Origin: Rhabditoides inermis | Taxonomy: Eukaryota > Nematoda > Chromadorea > Rhabditida > Rhabditidae | Length of the DNA: 64,000 nucleotides | NCBI GenBank assembly: GCA_963966185.1 | Contig: CAWZYM010000409.1 | Coordinates: 579,501 to 643,500 of the forward strand | Direction of reading: 5' to 3' | Part shown: in pieces, positions 38,517-52,849 of the stretch | How the letters are laid out: each line of letters starts with the position of its first letter | How positions within the stretch are numbered: position 1 is the stretch's first letter | Notes under the pieces: generated by a model | Told to the model about the DNA's origin: nothing | The model's database searches: none | What the model saw: only the letters and a program-made list of their open reading frames with translations | Translations under genes and position numbers: made by a program

Positions 38517-38682
38517 TCGCAGCGCCGCTGCGCCGCTCTGGCTAAATGTCCTATGGTGTCCGTCCGTCCGTCTCTCCACAAGGCCCACCGACGTATGGAT
38601 TGCTACAAATTTGACATCTTCTTGAAGCCCTCGATCTGGAGATGCGGTATAAAATAGAGGTTTTTGATAACTCTCCTCTCCG

Positions 38683-38738
38683 ACAATCCGGCGAAATCGC
38701 CGGATTGTCTAACCGTCACGTTTTGCCTTATAAGTCCG
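38683..38738. other. Spacer at the centre of the inverted repeat
   Basis: 56 bases, the only non-mirrored part. It contains a small perfect hairpin, GACAATCCGGCGA, loop AA, then TCGCCGGATTGTC (38,682-38,709), lying to one side, plus CGTCACGTTTTGCC. Confidence 0.85.
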
Positions 38739-38904
38739 CGGAGAGGAGAGTTATCAAAAACCTCTATTTTATACCGCATCTCCAGATCGAGGGCTTCAAG
38801 AAGATGTCAAATTTGTAGCAATCCATACGTCGGTGGGCCTTGTGGAGAGACGGACGGACGGACACCATAGGACATTTAGCCAGAGCGGCGCAGCGGCGCT
38901 GCGA

Positions 38905-38925
38905 CTAGCGCGCTACGCGCGCTAG
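38905..38925. repeat. CTAG hairpin, family D (right arm)
   Basis: Mirror copy of 38,496-38,516, preceded on this strand by the inverted core GACACCATAGGACATTTA. Confidence 0.85.
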
Positions 38926-39499
38926 AAATAAAAGTTTGAGAAGAGGAGAAATTTATCTATCGATTGATATATAGATTGATTTGATATGTGGTCTGGAAGT
39001 GCTATTAGGAGCTGTGCTAGAAGTGCTGTTGACAGAGTCTTCCAGTAGATGACTGATCTTTATTTATTTCCTTATTTTTAATCTACAGTATTATCAAGCA
39101 TTTAGGAAGTGTCACAGTCTATCAGTAGCTATTTGACAGTTACTGCTTTTCTACAGATATTATATTTACTATGCTCATAGAAGGCGCTCCGGCACGAAGA
39201 TGCGTGCCTCTGCGATCAAAGCCTATCAGTAGATCAATAATAATAATATGTTGATCACTGTTACTGATATGCATTATCTTCTTTTCTCTGATCTTCTACT
39301 CTCTCGTATGCAGAAAGAGGGCGCTCCAGCACGCCTCCGCGGTCAAAGTCTATCAGTAGATCAGTAATAATAAGAATATATTGATCACTGCTACTGATAT
39401 GCATTTTCTCCGACTCTCTGATCTTTCACTCTCTCGTATGCACATAGAAGGCGCTCCGGCACGCTCCGCGCTCCTCCGCGGTCAAAGTCTATCAGTAGA

Positions 39500-39976
<477 letters not shown>

Positions 39977-40858
39977 TGATCACTGATCCTGATATGCATT
40001 TTATCCGACTCTATGATCTTTCACTCTCTCGTATGCACATAGAGGGCGCTCCGGCACGCTCCACGCGCCTCCGCGGTCGAAGCCGATCAGTAGATGAATA
40101 ATAATAATAAAAGTAATAATAAATTGATCACTGATACTGATATGCATTTTCTCCGACTCTCTGATCTTTCACTCTCTCGTATGCACATAGAGGGCGCTCC
40201 GGCACGCTCCGCGCGCCTCCGCGGTCGAAGCCGATCAGTAGATGAATAATAATAATAAAAGTAATGTACATTGATCACTGATACTGATATGCATTTTCTC
40301 CGACTCTCTGATCTTTCACTCTCTCGTATGCACATAGAGGGCGCTCCGGCACGCTCCGCGCGCCTCCGCGGTCGAAGCCGATCAGTAGATGAATAATAAT
40401 AATAAAAGTAATAGTACATTGATCACTGATACTGATATGCATTTTCTCCGACTCTCTGATCTTTCACTCTCTCGTATGCACATAGAGGGCGCTCCGGCAC
40501 GCTCCGCGCGCCTCCGCGGTCGAAGCCGATCAGTAGATGAATAATAATAATAAAAGTAATAGTACATTGATCACTGATACTGATATGCATTTTCTCCGAC
40601 TCTCTGATCTTTCACTCTCTCGTATGCACATAGAGGGCGCTCCGGCACGCTCCGCGCGCCTCCGCGGTCGAAGCCGATCAGTAGATGAATAATAACAATA
40701 AAAGTAATAGTACATTGATCACTGATACTGATATGCATTTTCTCCGACTCTCTGATCTTTCACTCTCTCGTATGCACATAGAGGGCGCGGTCAAAGCCTA
40801 TCAGCAGCTGGTTGACAATTATTATTTATTAGTTATCACTGATCTAATATCATAAAAT

Positions 40859-40899
<41 letters not shown>

Positions 40900-41568
40900 A
40901 CGAAGAAGAGAGGGATGAGAAAGGGAGGTGGTAGAGCGTACTACATATAGCCGCTCCGGCACTCTCCGCGGTCAAATCCTATCAGTAGCTGGTGGACAAT
41001 TATTAGTTATCACGGATCTAATATCATAAAATATCTACTCTCGCCTATGATCATAGATAGCCGCTCCGGCACGCTTCGCGCGCCTTCGCGGTCAAATCCT
41101 ATCAGTAGTTGGTTGAGAGTTATTAGTTATCACTGATCTAATAATATCATAAAATATCTACTCTCGCCTATGATCATAGATAGCCGCTCCGGCACGCTCC
41201 GCGCGCCTCCGCGGTCAAATTCTATCAGTAGATCAGTAATAATAAGAATAAATTGATTACTGCTACTGATATGCATTTTCTTCGACTCTCTGATCGTTCA
41301 TTCTCGTATGCACATAGTAAGCGCTCCGGCACGCTTCGCGCGCCTCCGCGGTCAAAGCCGATCAGTAGATCAGTAATTATAAAAATATATTGAACACTGA
41401 TACTGATATGCATTCTTTCCTACTCTCTGATCTTTCACTCTCTCGTATGCACATAGAGGGCGCTCCGGCACGATCCGCGGTAAAGCCTATCAGAAGCTGG
41501 TTGACAACTTTTATTTATTAGAGATACAAATATAATTTATAGTTATCACTGGTCTTTTATTATAAAAT

Positions 41569-41608
<40 letters not shown>

Positions 41609-41946
41609 GAAAGAGAGAACGAGAGCGAGAGAGAGAAAGACGAAAGAGAGAGAGATAGAGAGAGAGGAAAAGAGGGAGAGAGGGAGAGAATTAAAGAAAG
41701 AAAGAGAGAGAGAGAGACGAAAAAGAGAAAGATGAGAAAAGGAATTGGATGAAAAAAGGAGGTTACATAGTATTTCGCCTCGCCTCACTTCCCTGGTTGA
41801 ATATAGAATGACGTGAGTGCATATAGTAATGTTTTATTGTATGTGCTCAGAAAATAAAATTTGCACAGTTTGTTGGAGTGTGGTGAGCTGTTCGGTAGTG
41901 CGTGGTGATGTTCTCGCTCATTTGCACAATTGACTGTCTTTTTCTC

Positions 41947-42237
41947 GAAAGATCAGAGAGTCGGATGAATGGCATATCAGTATCAGTGATCAAAATATTA
42001 TTACTTTTATATTACTGATCTACTGATAACTGATAGGATTTTTTTTACTGCGGAGGCGCGCGAAGCGTGACGAAGCGCCATCTATGTGTATACGAGAAAG
42101 TGAAAGACCAGAGAGTCAGAGAAAATGCATATCAGTATCAGTGATCAATATATTCTTATTTTTATATTACTGATCTACTGATAACTGATAGGCTTTTTTT
42201 ACCGAGGAGGCGCGAGGAGCGTGACGGAGCGCCCTCT
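41947..42237. repeat. Family C monomers, diverged
   Basis: Two monomers in plus orientation with GACGAAGCGCC and GACGGAGCGCC variants and poly-T expansions. They directly follow the right arm. Confidence 0.75.
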
Positions 42238-42772
42238 AAGTGCATACAAGAGAGTAAAAGATAATAGAGTAGGAGAGAATGCATATCAGTATCAGTGATT
42301 AATATATTATTATAATTCATGATCTACTGATCGACTTTGACCGCGGAGGGTCTCGGAGCGCTTTCTATGTGCATACAAGAAAGTGAAAGATCAGAGAGTA
42401 GGAGACAATGCATATCAGTAGCAGTGATCAATATATTCCTATTATTACTGATCTACTGATAGGCTTTGACCGCGAAGGCGTGCCGGAGCGCCTTCTATGA
42501 GTATAGTAAATATATTATTTGTACAAAAGCAGTAACTATCAACCAGATACTGATAGACTGTGACACTTTTCTAAATAAATAAAATTACTGAAAATTAAAA
42601 AAATAAGACAATGAATAAAGATCAGTCATCTACTGGAAGACTAACAACAGCACTTCTAGCACAGCTCCTATTAGCACTTCCAGAGCACATATCAAGTCAA
42701 TCTATATATCAATCGATAGATAATTTTCTCCTCTATTTTATACCTATATTTCTAGCGCGCAAAGCGCGCTAG
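42238..42772. repeat. Direct repeat, right copy
   Basis: Matches 34,921-35,455 and ends with CTAGCGCGC-AAA-GCGCGCTAG (42,752-42,772). What follows is the family A module TATATAAAATTTGCTATGGT, not the family B module found after the left copy. Confidence 0.85.
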
Positions 42773-44095
42773 TTGCTGCCCCGGCGGGGCTATATAAAAT
42801 TTGCTATGGTCGTTGTGTGTTTGTCTGTCCGGGCACATAACTCAAGCGACACTGCACATTCACGGCTCATACTCTAAACTCAACATTCTTCTTGTGACAG
42901 CATGCGATCGTTTCATTTTCACAATCACAGCTCTACTTACCGTATGACTTTACTAACAACTTGACATAGCCTGAAAAACTTTTCACCCATATGCTCAGTC
43001 CATGTTTCAAGATGTGAATCTCATACTGTAAACTTAGACTTAGCACACTACATTGACTTGACACACGTCACTGGGACTCATTCCGATAACTCCCTATATG
43101 GGTTTATATAGAATTTCCAAAATTTCAGAAGGACATAACTCAATACTGGAGAAACTTTTCACACTCAAACTACAAACCTAAGATCAACTAATCACTTCTA
43201 ACATATACACATTAGCATAGGTTCCTATATCATTTCCTTAAATGGGTTCACTAACAACTCGGTTCACTTCTATGTAAACCTACCTTCAAACTTCATATTT
43301 TGTCATAAAACTTGCACAGTAACATGAAACATGCATGTTATTTGCAGTTTTACAGTTTCATTTCAAAAAACCAGTTCAAAAAAGTTTTACAGCAATTTTC
43401 ATTTTCTGACAGGATCAATCACGTAAGATGCAAAACGCAAAAACCTTGAATATCTTTGTTTGTTTTGAAGACTAAAATTTCAAACTTCAGCTGATGAAAG
43501 AAGACATTTGGCCGTTCACACCATTTCAATTTCAAATGAAATACTCATTCCGTTTTCAAAATATGAATATTCAAATTTTCGTAGAAATTTTACATTTTTG
43601 ATCATAACTTCTTTCGTTTTCAATAGTAATTTTTCAAATTTTCACGGTGAATCACTCTCTATGACACAATCAACACAAACACGTATGCTCAACTCTATTA
43701 CTGAAAATAAAAATCATATTTCATGATTCACTAGATCAACTACAATCCCTTACTATCTGAGAGTTGAGACCTGGATTTTGCACAGTAATTCATAACTCAA
43801 AAACTTATATTTACTGACAAAGATTCAGATTTTTCGCTTCACTGTGGAAGGATTTCACTTTTTCAAAAAACCTTCATTTTCAACAAAATGTGGCTCATTT
43901 TTTCAGTTGAGCATATTGACCGCTGACAGGATCAATCAGGCAAGATGCAAAACGTAAAATACAGTAGATCTAAGTTTCAACTTCTTAGAAAAACTATTTT
44001 TTATTCTCTCATTCCTTTCACCAATGACACCTTAGGTCCTGAGTACCTGCCAGGTACCGTCTCACCTGTCGCCTCTCATCTGTCACTTGGAATAG
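42773..44095. repeat. Family A unit, part before retrotransposon fragment
   Basis: Standard family A landmarks up to the point where the first reverse transcriptase fragment interrupts it (TCACTTGGAATA). No gene seen. Confidence 0.75.
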
Positions 44096-45355
44096 TTTAT
44101 TACCGTGTTGAGTACTTAACATGTGCATCATAGGAAACATTACAGTGCTTACGGTAGGATAGTAAAATAGGAAAAAGAAGAAGAAACATTCAAAGAGTAG
44201 ACAATAAGCAAACTACAAATGTCGAATTTTAGACATGGGATGCAAATGGGGATTGTCTACTAAGTGGGATTTCACGTTACTGGTTTTCGCAGATTCAAAA
44301 ATATCAGATGGAAGTGAGTTCCAAACTCCATAAACTCTCTGAAAGAACGCGCTGCTCCGCAAAAACGAGTCATATGATGGCAAAAGGCGATATTTGTGAG
44401 ATGTGCGCGACCGAGTTGGGACTAATGTAAAAAGACCAGAATAATTAAGAGAGGTGGTTTTAGTAATAACCTTGTGAATGTACACTACGTCACTTATAAA
44501 GCGGCGTTGTTCAAGAGTTTGAAGGCCAAGAAGCTGGAGGCGTTGGGGATAGGTGAGCGAGAACAAGCCAGCGCGACCACATATTCGGCGCGTATAGTAT
44601 CGCTGCACTGACTCGATCAAATTCACTGATCCCACATCCTGAGGGTTCCACAATTCAGTACAATACTCTAGCTTGCAGCGGAAATACGTTGTATAAGCGG
44701 TGACAAGAACCTTCAAGTCTCTTGTACGATACACTCTCAAAAAATCATTTATGGCATTTAGGGTGCCTTTAACAATGTTTGCAAAATGGTCTTCAAAAAT
44801 CAAGGACCCACACATAGTCACACCAAGGTCCCTTACAGAGTTAGCAGGTGCGAGCGTAGTGCCATGTGCTGTATACTCATGTTTGGGATTTCGGCGGCCT
44901 ATGTGCAGTATCTGCGTTTTCTCAGTGGAGATCTGCAGACCCCATTCTAAAGCCCACTTTGCGACAGCGTCGATTGCTTTTTGAAACATAATTTTAGCCA
45001 AATTATCACTCGGATCAAAAGCGAAGTATATTTTCAAATCGTCTGCGTATAGAGCACACTCGACATAATCAGGCAGGCTATCAACAATATTATTGATAAA
45101 GATATTGAAGAGTATGGGTCCAAGACACGACCCCTGCGGCACACCACAGTTGACGAGTCGAGGAGACGAGAGCTCATCTCCAACCATAACTTGTTGGCAA
45201 CGGTCAGAAAGGAAGGCTCGAATCCACCCGAGAACGTTTCCACGAATGCCCAGCGAATGCAACTTTTTGAATAGTAGTTTATGATTGATTGTGTCGAAAG
45301 CTTTTTTAAAGTCGAAATAAATACAATCAATAACAAGGCCGTTGGAAATATGTTT
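44096..45355 (-). mobile_element. 5'-truncated non-LTR retrotransposon fragment 1
   Basis: Inserted in a family A unit. The intact site in another copy reads CACCTGGAATAAATTAGCAT (12,941). Here GAATA stands on both sides of the insert, giving a 5-base target-site duplication. On the minus strand the 3' end reads CGGTAATAAAC. Confidence 0.85.
44213..45355 (-). pseudogene. Reverse transcriptase C-terminal part, CR1-like
   Basis: One open frame from the insertion edge to a TAG stop at 44,213, about 380 residues. It begins just before motif A (IYFDFKKAFDTINH), then has GVPQGSCLGPILF, LYADDLKIYF and the CR1-type C-terminal domain ending SKIRHL. Endonuclease and fingers are missing, so it cannot mobilise itself. 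It has no stops, which suggests a young insertion. The family differs from the CR1 copies at 19,991 and 27,790. Confidence 0.9.
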
Positions 45356-45861
45356 CAGAATAAATTAGCATAAACTTCAAATTTCACTTTACGACCCTGT
45401 AACTCTCGTCTAGATGAGAGTTGACACCTGGATTTTTCTATTTAATTATCACTAACGTAGTACCTTTATTCATGAATTATTTCAGATTTTTTCATTTATG
45501 TTTCAATTTTTTTTAATTTTCTAATTTTCGTCTTTTTTAAATAGTGAAAAATGTTCTAAAATTAATATCGCGTTTGTTTTTCAAGATCCATTACTGGTAC
45601 AAGTAACAAATAAATAATTACAATAATTAGGTAAACAATTTTGGTAAACTAGTAAACAAAGTTATAAACAACTCTAAAACTAGAGAGTTTGATATCTAAA
45701 GTGTACTAGACTTGATGGATAGTTCATATCAGGTATTTACAAGTCAGGTAAACAAGTAAACAAAAACGTAAACAACTCCTAAACTTGAGATTTCGATGTC
45801 TAACGTGTACTAGAGCCATAGTAGAATTCAGATTTGAAGTTTTGATGATTTAACGCAAAGA
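45356..45861. repeat. Family A unit, part after retrotransposon fragment
   Basis: Continues AAATTAGCATAAACTTC after the insert and ends with GTAAACAAGTAAACAA motifs before the next cassette. Confidence 0.75.
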
Positions 45862-45964
45862 GGCGAGCGCGCTGAAGGCGCGCGAGCCTCGGAGCGCAGT
45901 GCGGCGGCGAAGCCGCCGCCACTAGCGGGCCGGAGGCGAGCGAAGCGAGCCTCCGGCCCGCTAG
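45862..45964. repeat. GC hairpin cassette
   Basis: Type I with one mismatch in the first stem (GCGCGCTGAAGGCGCGC). Followed by CCCCGGCTGGGGCTATATAAA. Confidence 0.85.
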
Positions 45965-47969
45965 TCGCCCCGGCTGGGGCTATATAAAATTTGCTATGGT
46001 GCTTGTATGTTTGTGTTTCACCACTTGTAGCTCAGACACTATTACACCTACACAGCTCATACTCTAAACTTAACATTCTTTTGGTGACCGCATGCAATCG
46101 TTTCATTTTCACACTCACACCTCTACTTACCGTATGACTTTACTAACAACTTGACATAGCCTGAAAAAACTATTTATTCAAATGCTCAGTCCACGTTTCC
46201 ATATGAAGTTCCGAAACTCTAAACTTAGACTTAGCACACTATATTGACTTGACACACGTCTCTAGGACTCATTCCGATAACTCCTTATATGGGTTTATAT
46301 AGAATTTCCAAAATTTCAGAAGGACATAACTCCAGACTGAAGAAACTTTTCACACTCAAACTACAAACTTAAGATCAACTAATCACTCTTAACAGACACA
46401 CATCAGCATAGGTTCCTATCTAGTTTCCTTAAATGGGTTCACTAACAACTCGGTTCACTTCTATGTAAACCTACCTTCAAACTTCATATTTTGTCATGAA
46501 ACTTGAACAGTAACATGAAACATGCATGTTATTTACAGTTTTGAAGTTTCATTTTCGAAAACCAGTTCAAAAAAGTTTTACAGCACTTTTCATTTTCTGA
46601 CAGGATCAATCACGTAAGATGCAAAACGCAAAAACCTTGAATATCTTTGTTTGTTTTGAAGACTAAAATTTCAAACTTCAGCTGATCATAGAAGACACTT
46701 GGCCGTTCACACCATTTCAATTTCAAAGAAAAAACTTATTTCGTTTTCAAAATATAATTATTCAAATTTTCGTGAAAGTTTTACATTTCTGATCGTAACT
46801 TCTTTCGTTTTCAATATTAATTTTTCAAACTTTTATGGTAAATTACTCTCTATTACACAATCAACACAAACACGTATGCTCTATTACTGAAAATAAAAAT
46901 CATATTTCATGATTCACTAGATCAACTACAATCCCTTACTATCTAAGAGTTGAGACCTGGATTTTGCACAGTAATTCATAACTCAAAAACTTATATTTAC
47001 TGACAAAAATTCAGATTTTTCGCTTCACTGTGGAAGGATTTCACTTTTTCAAAAAACCTTGATTTTCAACAAAATGTGGCTCATTTTTGCAGTTGAGCAT
47101 ATTGACCGCTGACAGGATCAATCAGGCAAAATGCAAAACGTAAAATACAGTAGATCTAAGTTTCAACTTCTTAGAAAAACTATTTTTAATTCTCTCATCC
47201 CTTTCACCAATGACACCTTAGGCCCTGAGTACCTGCCAGGTACCGTCTCACCTGTGGCCTCTCACCTGTCACCTAAGATAAATTAGCATAAACTTCAAAT
47301 TTCACTTTACGACCCTGTAACTTTTGTCTAGATGAGAGTTGACACCTGGATTTTTCTATTTAATTATTACTACCGTAAAACCTTTATTCATGAATTATTT
47401 CAGATTTGTATTTAATGTTTGAATATTAATTAATTTTTCAATTTCCGCTTTTTTAATACTCAAAAATGTTATAAAATTTATAACTTTGTTATTTTTTGAG
47501 ATAGAAGGTTCATACTTGGTACAGGTAACAAGTAAATAATTACATTTTTTTAGGTAAACAACTCAGGTCAACAAGTAAACAAAAAAAGTAAACAACTCCA
47601 AATCTCCTGATTTTGATATCTAATCGATATTAAACCTTCAGGAGATTTAAGGTATAGTGTTTACAAGTCATGTAAACAAGTAAACAAAACTGTAAACAAG
47701 TCCGAAACTGTAGATTTTGATATCTAAAGTGTACTAGACTCAATGAAGAGTTTATATCTGATGTTTACATGACAAGTAAACAAGTAAACAAAGTTGTAAA
47801 CAACTCCAAAACTAGAGATTTTGATGTTTGATGTGTACTAGAGCCATAGAAGAGTTCAAATTTAGTGTTTTCAAGTGAAGTAAACAAGTAAACAACTATA
47901 AAACTTGAGATTTCGTACTAGAGCCATAGTAGAGTTCAGATTCGAAGTGTTGATGATTTGACGCGGAGA
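45965..47969. repeat. Family A AT-rich unit
   Basis: About 2.0 kb with all landmarks and an extra GTAAACAA block near 47,880. No gene seen. Confidence 0.75.
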
Positions 47970-48072
47970 GGCGAGCGCGCCGAAGGCGCGCGAGCCTCGA
48001 AGCGCAGTGCGGCGGCGAAGCCGCCGCCACTAGCGGGCCGGAGGCGAGCGAAGCGAGCCTCCGGCCCGCTAG
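47970..48072. repeat. GC hairpin cassette
   Basis: Complete type I cassette. The next 300 bases closely match those after 45,964, so the two units are recent tandem copies. Confidence 0.85.
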
Positions 48073-49558
48073 TCGCCCCGGCTGGGGCTATATAAAATTT
48101 GCTATGGTGCTTGTATGTTTGTGTTTCACCACTTGTAGCTCAGACACTATTACACCTACACAGCTCATACTCTAAACTTAACATTCTTTTGGTGACCGCA
48201 TGCAATCGTTTCATTTTCACACTCACACCTCTACTTACCGTATGACTTCACTAACAACTTGACATAGCCTGAAAAAACTATTTATTCAAATGCTCAGTCC
48301 ACGTTTCCATATGAAGTTCCGAAACTCTAAACTTAGACTTGGCACACTATATTGACTTGACACACGTCTCTAGGACTCACTCCGATAACTCCTTATATGG
48401 GTTTATATAGAATTTCCAAAATTTCAGAAGGACATAACTCAAGACTGAAGAAACATTTCACACTCAAACTACAAACTTGAGATCAACTAATCACTCTTAA
48501 CAGACACACAATAGCATAGGTTCCTATCTCATTTCCCTAAATGGGTTCACTGACAACTCGGTCCACTTCTATGTAAACCTACCTTCAAACTTCATGTTTT
48601 GTCATGAAACTTGCACAGTACCATGAAACATGCACTTTATTTACAGTTTTACAGTTTCTTTTAGAAAACCCAGTTCAAAAAAGTTTTACACCATTTTTTC
48701 ATTTTCTGACAGGATCAATCACGTAAGATGCAAAACGCAAAAACCTTGAATATCTTTGTTAGTTTTGATGACTAAAATTTCAAACTTCAGCTGATGATAG
48801 AAGACACTTGGCCGTTCACGTCATTTTTATTTCAAATGAAATACTCATTCCGTTTTCAAAATATGAATATTCAAATTTTCGTAGAAATTTTACATTTTTG
48901 ATCATAACTTCTTTCTTTTCCAATATCAATTTTTCGAATTTTAATGGTAAATCACTCTCTATGACACAATCAACACAAACACGTATGCTTAACTCTACTA
49001 CTGGAAATAAAAATCATATTTCATGATTCACTAGATCAACTACAATCCCTTACTATATAAGAGTTGAGACCTGGATTTTACACAGCAATTCATAACTCAA
49101 AAACTAATATTTACTGACAAAGATTTAGATTTTTCGCTTCACTGTAGAAGGATTTCACTTTTTCAAAAAACCTTGAATTTCAACTAAATGTGGCTCATTT
49201 TTGCAGTTGAGCATATTGACCGCTGACAGGATCAATCAGGCAAGATGCAAAACGTGAAATACAGTACAACTATGTTTCAACTTCTTAGAAAAACTATTTT
49301 TAATTCTCTCATTCCTTTCACCAATGACACCTTAGGTCCTGAGTACCTGCCAGGTACCGTCTCACCTGTCGCCTCTCACATGTCACCTGAGATAAATTAG
49401 CATGAATTTCAAATTTCACTTTACGACCCTGTAACTTTCGTCTAGATGAGAGTTTACATCTGGATTTTTCTTTTAAATCATCACTACCGTGATACATGTA
49501 TTCATGAATTAGTTCAGATTTTTAATAAATTTTCAACTTTAATTTTTTTTTCCATTTT
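48073..49558. repeat. Family A unit, part before second retrotransposon fragment
   Basis: Standard landmarks up to the insertion at TTTTTCCATTTT. No gene seen. Confidence 0.75.
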
Positions 49559-50536
49559 TAATAATAATAATAAGTTTATTACCGTGTACATTTGGAGAAA
49601 CAGTTCAATACAGCAAAATGAGCAATGGCATACGGTATGAGAGAGAAAAAAAAAGTGTAAAATGATACAGAAAGCATCGAAAGTTGACTACAGTCTACGA
49701 ATCTTCGAAACTGGCAACAAATGGGGATTACTTTCTAGGAAGGATTTCACAGTTTCATGTTTTGCAGACATTACTATGGAAGGGGGGAGTGAGTTCCAAA
49801 GTCTATAAATCCTGTTGAAAAATGCACTGCTCTTAAGGGCTGTATCAAAACACGGAACCACGCGCCACCCATGAGAAGTGCGAGAACGAGTTGGTACAAA
49901 GTTGAAAAGACCATGATAGTCAAGGTATGTAGAGTTTGTGGTCACTTTATGCATGTATGCCACATCATTCAGAATGCGCCGTTGCTCTAATGTTTGTAAG
50001 CCGAGAAGTTGTAATCGTTGGGGATAGGTGAGTGAGAACAAACCAGCGCGGCGACATATTCGGCGCGTATAGTATCGCTGCACAGATTCTATCGCATTCA
50101 CCGATCCCACATCCTGAGGGTTCCACAGCTCAGTGCAGTACTCCAATTTACATCGGAAATAGGTGGTGTAGGCAACAACCAAGACATGTAAATTTCTCGT
50201 TTGATAAACCCTCAGAAAATCATTGATTGAGTTGAGCGTATTTTGAATGATGAGGTCATAGTGAGAGTCAAATACCAGAGAAGTGCTCATAGTTATGCCC
50301 AAATCCCGGACTGAGTTAGCAGGTGCGAGAGTGGTGCCGCCTGCTGTATACTCAAATCGGGGATTTCGGCGACCAATGTGCAAAATTTGTGTCTTTTCAG
50401 TGGAAATTTGTAATCCCCATTGATGAGACCAATCAGTAATTGTGTCAATGGCACATTGAAACTTGGATTTGGCAGAAAGATCGTCTTTATCAAATGCGAA
50501 AGAAACTTTCAAATCATCTGCATATAACTCACACGA
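49559..50536 (-). mobile_element. 5'-truncated non-LTR retrotransposon fragment 2
   Basis: Interrupts a family A unit; the intact site elsewhere is CAATTTTCGTCTGTTT (8,434). ATTTT lies on both sides, a probable 5-base duplication. On the minus strand the element ends with AATAAACTTATTATTATTATT, an ATT tail like that of the CR1 copies. Confidence 0.8.
49688..50536 (-). pseudogene. Reverse transcriptase C-terminal part, CR1-like
   Basis: Open from just before YADD (CELYADDLKVSFAFD) to a stop at 49,688. It is similar throughout to fragment 1: LQISTEKTQILHIGRRNP, YFRCKLEYCTELWNPQ and VSKIRRL at the end. The truncation is slightly further 3' than in fragment 1. The frame continues upstream into repeat DNA, but those residues are not part of the element. 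Confidence 0.9.
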
Positions 50537-50877
50537 AATTTTCGTCTGTTTAATACTGAAAATTGTATTAAATGTATATCGGTTGGTTTTCAAGGTAGAA
50601 GGTTCAAACTTATTACAGATAACAAGAAAACAAGTTCAATTTTTTCGTAAATAACAACAGTAAACAAGTAAATAAACAAGTAAACAAATCCAAATCTTCT
50701 GATTTTGATGTCTAATCGATACTAAATTAATCGGAGAGTTACAAAGTAGTGTTTACCAGTTAGGTAAACAAATAAACAAAATAGTAAACAACTCCAATAC
50801 TTGAGATTTCGATGTCTCATGTGTACTAGACCTATAGGAGAGTTCAGATTTGAAGTTTTGATGAAATGACGCGGAGA
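50537..50877. repeat. Family A unit, part after second retrotransposon fragment
   Basis: Resumes at TTCGTCTGTTTAATACTG and ends with GTAAACAA motifs. Confidence 0.75.
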
Positions 50878-50980
50878 GGCGAGCGCGCCGAAGGCGCGCG
50901 AGCCTCGGAGCGCAGTGCGGCGGCGAAGCCGCCGCCACTAGCGGGCCGGAGGCGAGCGAAGCGAGCCTCCGGCCCGCTAG
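50878..50980. repeat. GC hairpin cassette
   Basis: Complete type I cassette. The downstream core reads TTTGCTATGACGGG, so CTATGGT is changed. Confidence 0.85.
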
Positions 50981-52796
50981 TCGCCCTGGCAGGGCTATAT
51001 AAAATTTGCTATGACGGGTGTGGCTACCTTTTTCACAGCATCTAGCTCAGTGACTATTACACCTACACAGCTCATACTCTAAACTTAACATTCTTCTGGT
51101 GACCGCATGCAATCGTTTCATTTTCACGCTCACAGCTCTACTTACCGTATGACTTCACTAACAACTTGACATAGCCTGAAAAACTTTTCACTCATATGCT
51201 CAAGCCATGTTTCAAGATGTGAATCTCATACTGTAAACTTAGACTCAGCACACTATAATGACTTGACACACGTCACTAGGACTCATTCCGATAACTCCTT
51301 TTATGGGTTTATATAGAATTTCCAAAATTTCAGAAGGACATAACTCAAGACTGAAGAGACATGTCACACTCAAACTACAAAATTAATATCAACTAATCAC
51401 TCTTAACAGACACACATTAGAATAGGTTCCTATCTAATTTCCTTAAATGGGTTCACTAACAACTCGGTTCACTTCTATGTAAACCTACCTTCAAACTTCA
51501 TATTTTTTCATGAAACTTGCACAGTAACATGAAACACGCATGTTATTTACAGTTTTACAGTTTCATTTCGAAAAACCAGTTCAAAAAAGTTTTACAGCAA
51601 TTTTCATTTTCTGACAGGATCAATCACGTAAGATGCAAAACGCGAAAACCTTGAATATCTTTGTTTGTTTTGAAGACTAAAATTTCAAACTTCAGCTGAT
51701 GATAGAAGACACTTGGCCGTTCACACCATTTCAATTTCAAATGAAATACTCATTCCGTTTTCAAAATATGAATATTCAAATTTTCGTAGAAATTTTACAT
51801 TTTTGATCTTCTTTCGTTTTCAATATTAATTTTTCAAATTGTTATGGTAAATCACTCTCTATGATACAATCAACACAAACACGTATGCTCAACTCTATTA
51901 CTGAAAATAAAAATCATATTTCATGATTCACTACATCAACTACAATCCCTTACTATCTAAGAGTTGAGACCTGGATTTTGCACAGTAATTCATAACTCAA
52001 AAACTAATATTTACTGACAAAGATTCAGATTTTTCGCTTCACTGTGGAAGGATTTCACTTTTTCAAAAAACCTTGATTTTCAACAAAATGTGGCTCATTT
52101 TTGCAGTTGAGCATATTGACCGCTGACAGGATCAATCAGGCAAGATGCAAAACGTAAAATACAGTACAACTATGTTTCAACTTCTTAGAAAAACTATTTT
52201 TAATTCTCTCATTCCTTTCACCAATGACACCTTATGTCCTGGGTACCTGCCAGGTACCGTCTCACCTGTCGCCTCTCACATGTCACCTGAGATAAATTAG
52301 CAAAAACTCCAAATTTCACTTTACGACCCTGTAACTTTCGTCTAGATGAGAGTTGACACCTGGATTTTTGTATTTAATTATCACTACCGTAATACCTTTA
52401 TTCATGAATTATTTCAGATTTTTTTATTTATGTTTCCATTTTAATTATAATTTTTTTTTCAATTTTCGTTTTTAAAAAAGGTTCTAAAATTAATATCGCG
52501 GTTGGTTTTCAAAATAGAAGGTCCATAATTGGTACAAGTAACAGGTAAAGAATTACAACTTTTAGGTAAACTATTTTGGTAAACTAGTAAACAAAGTTGT
52601 AAACAACTCTAAAACTAGAGAGTTTGATATCTAATGTGTACTAGACTTGATGGAGAGTTCATATCAGATGTTTACAAGTCAGGTAAACAAGTAAACAAAA
52701 ACGTAAACAACTCTGAAAGTTGAGATTTCGATGTCTAACGTGTACTATAGCCATAGTAGAATTCAGATTTGAAGTTTTGATGATTTAACGCGAAGA
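50981..52796. repeat. Family A AT-rich unit
   Basis: About 1.8 kb with standard landmarks. No gene seen. Confidence 0.75.
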
Positions 52797-52849
52797 GGCG
52801 AGCGCGCCGAAGGCGCGCGAGCCTCGAAGCGCAGTGCGGCGGCGAAGCC
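52797..52849. repeat. GC hairpin cassette, third hairpin deleted
   Basis: Hairpin 1 and the left part of hairpin 2 remain. After GGCGGCGAAGCC the sequence jumps straight to TATATAAAATTTGC, removing the CTAG hairpin. The breakpoint is again beside a GAA loop. Confidence 0.85.
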
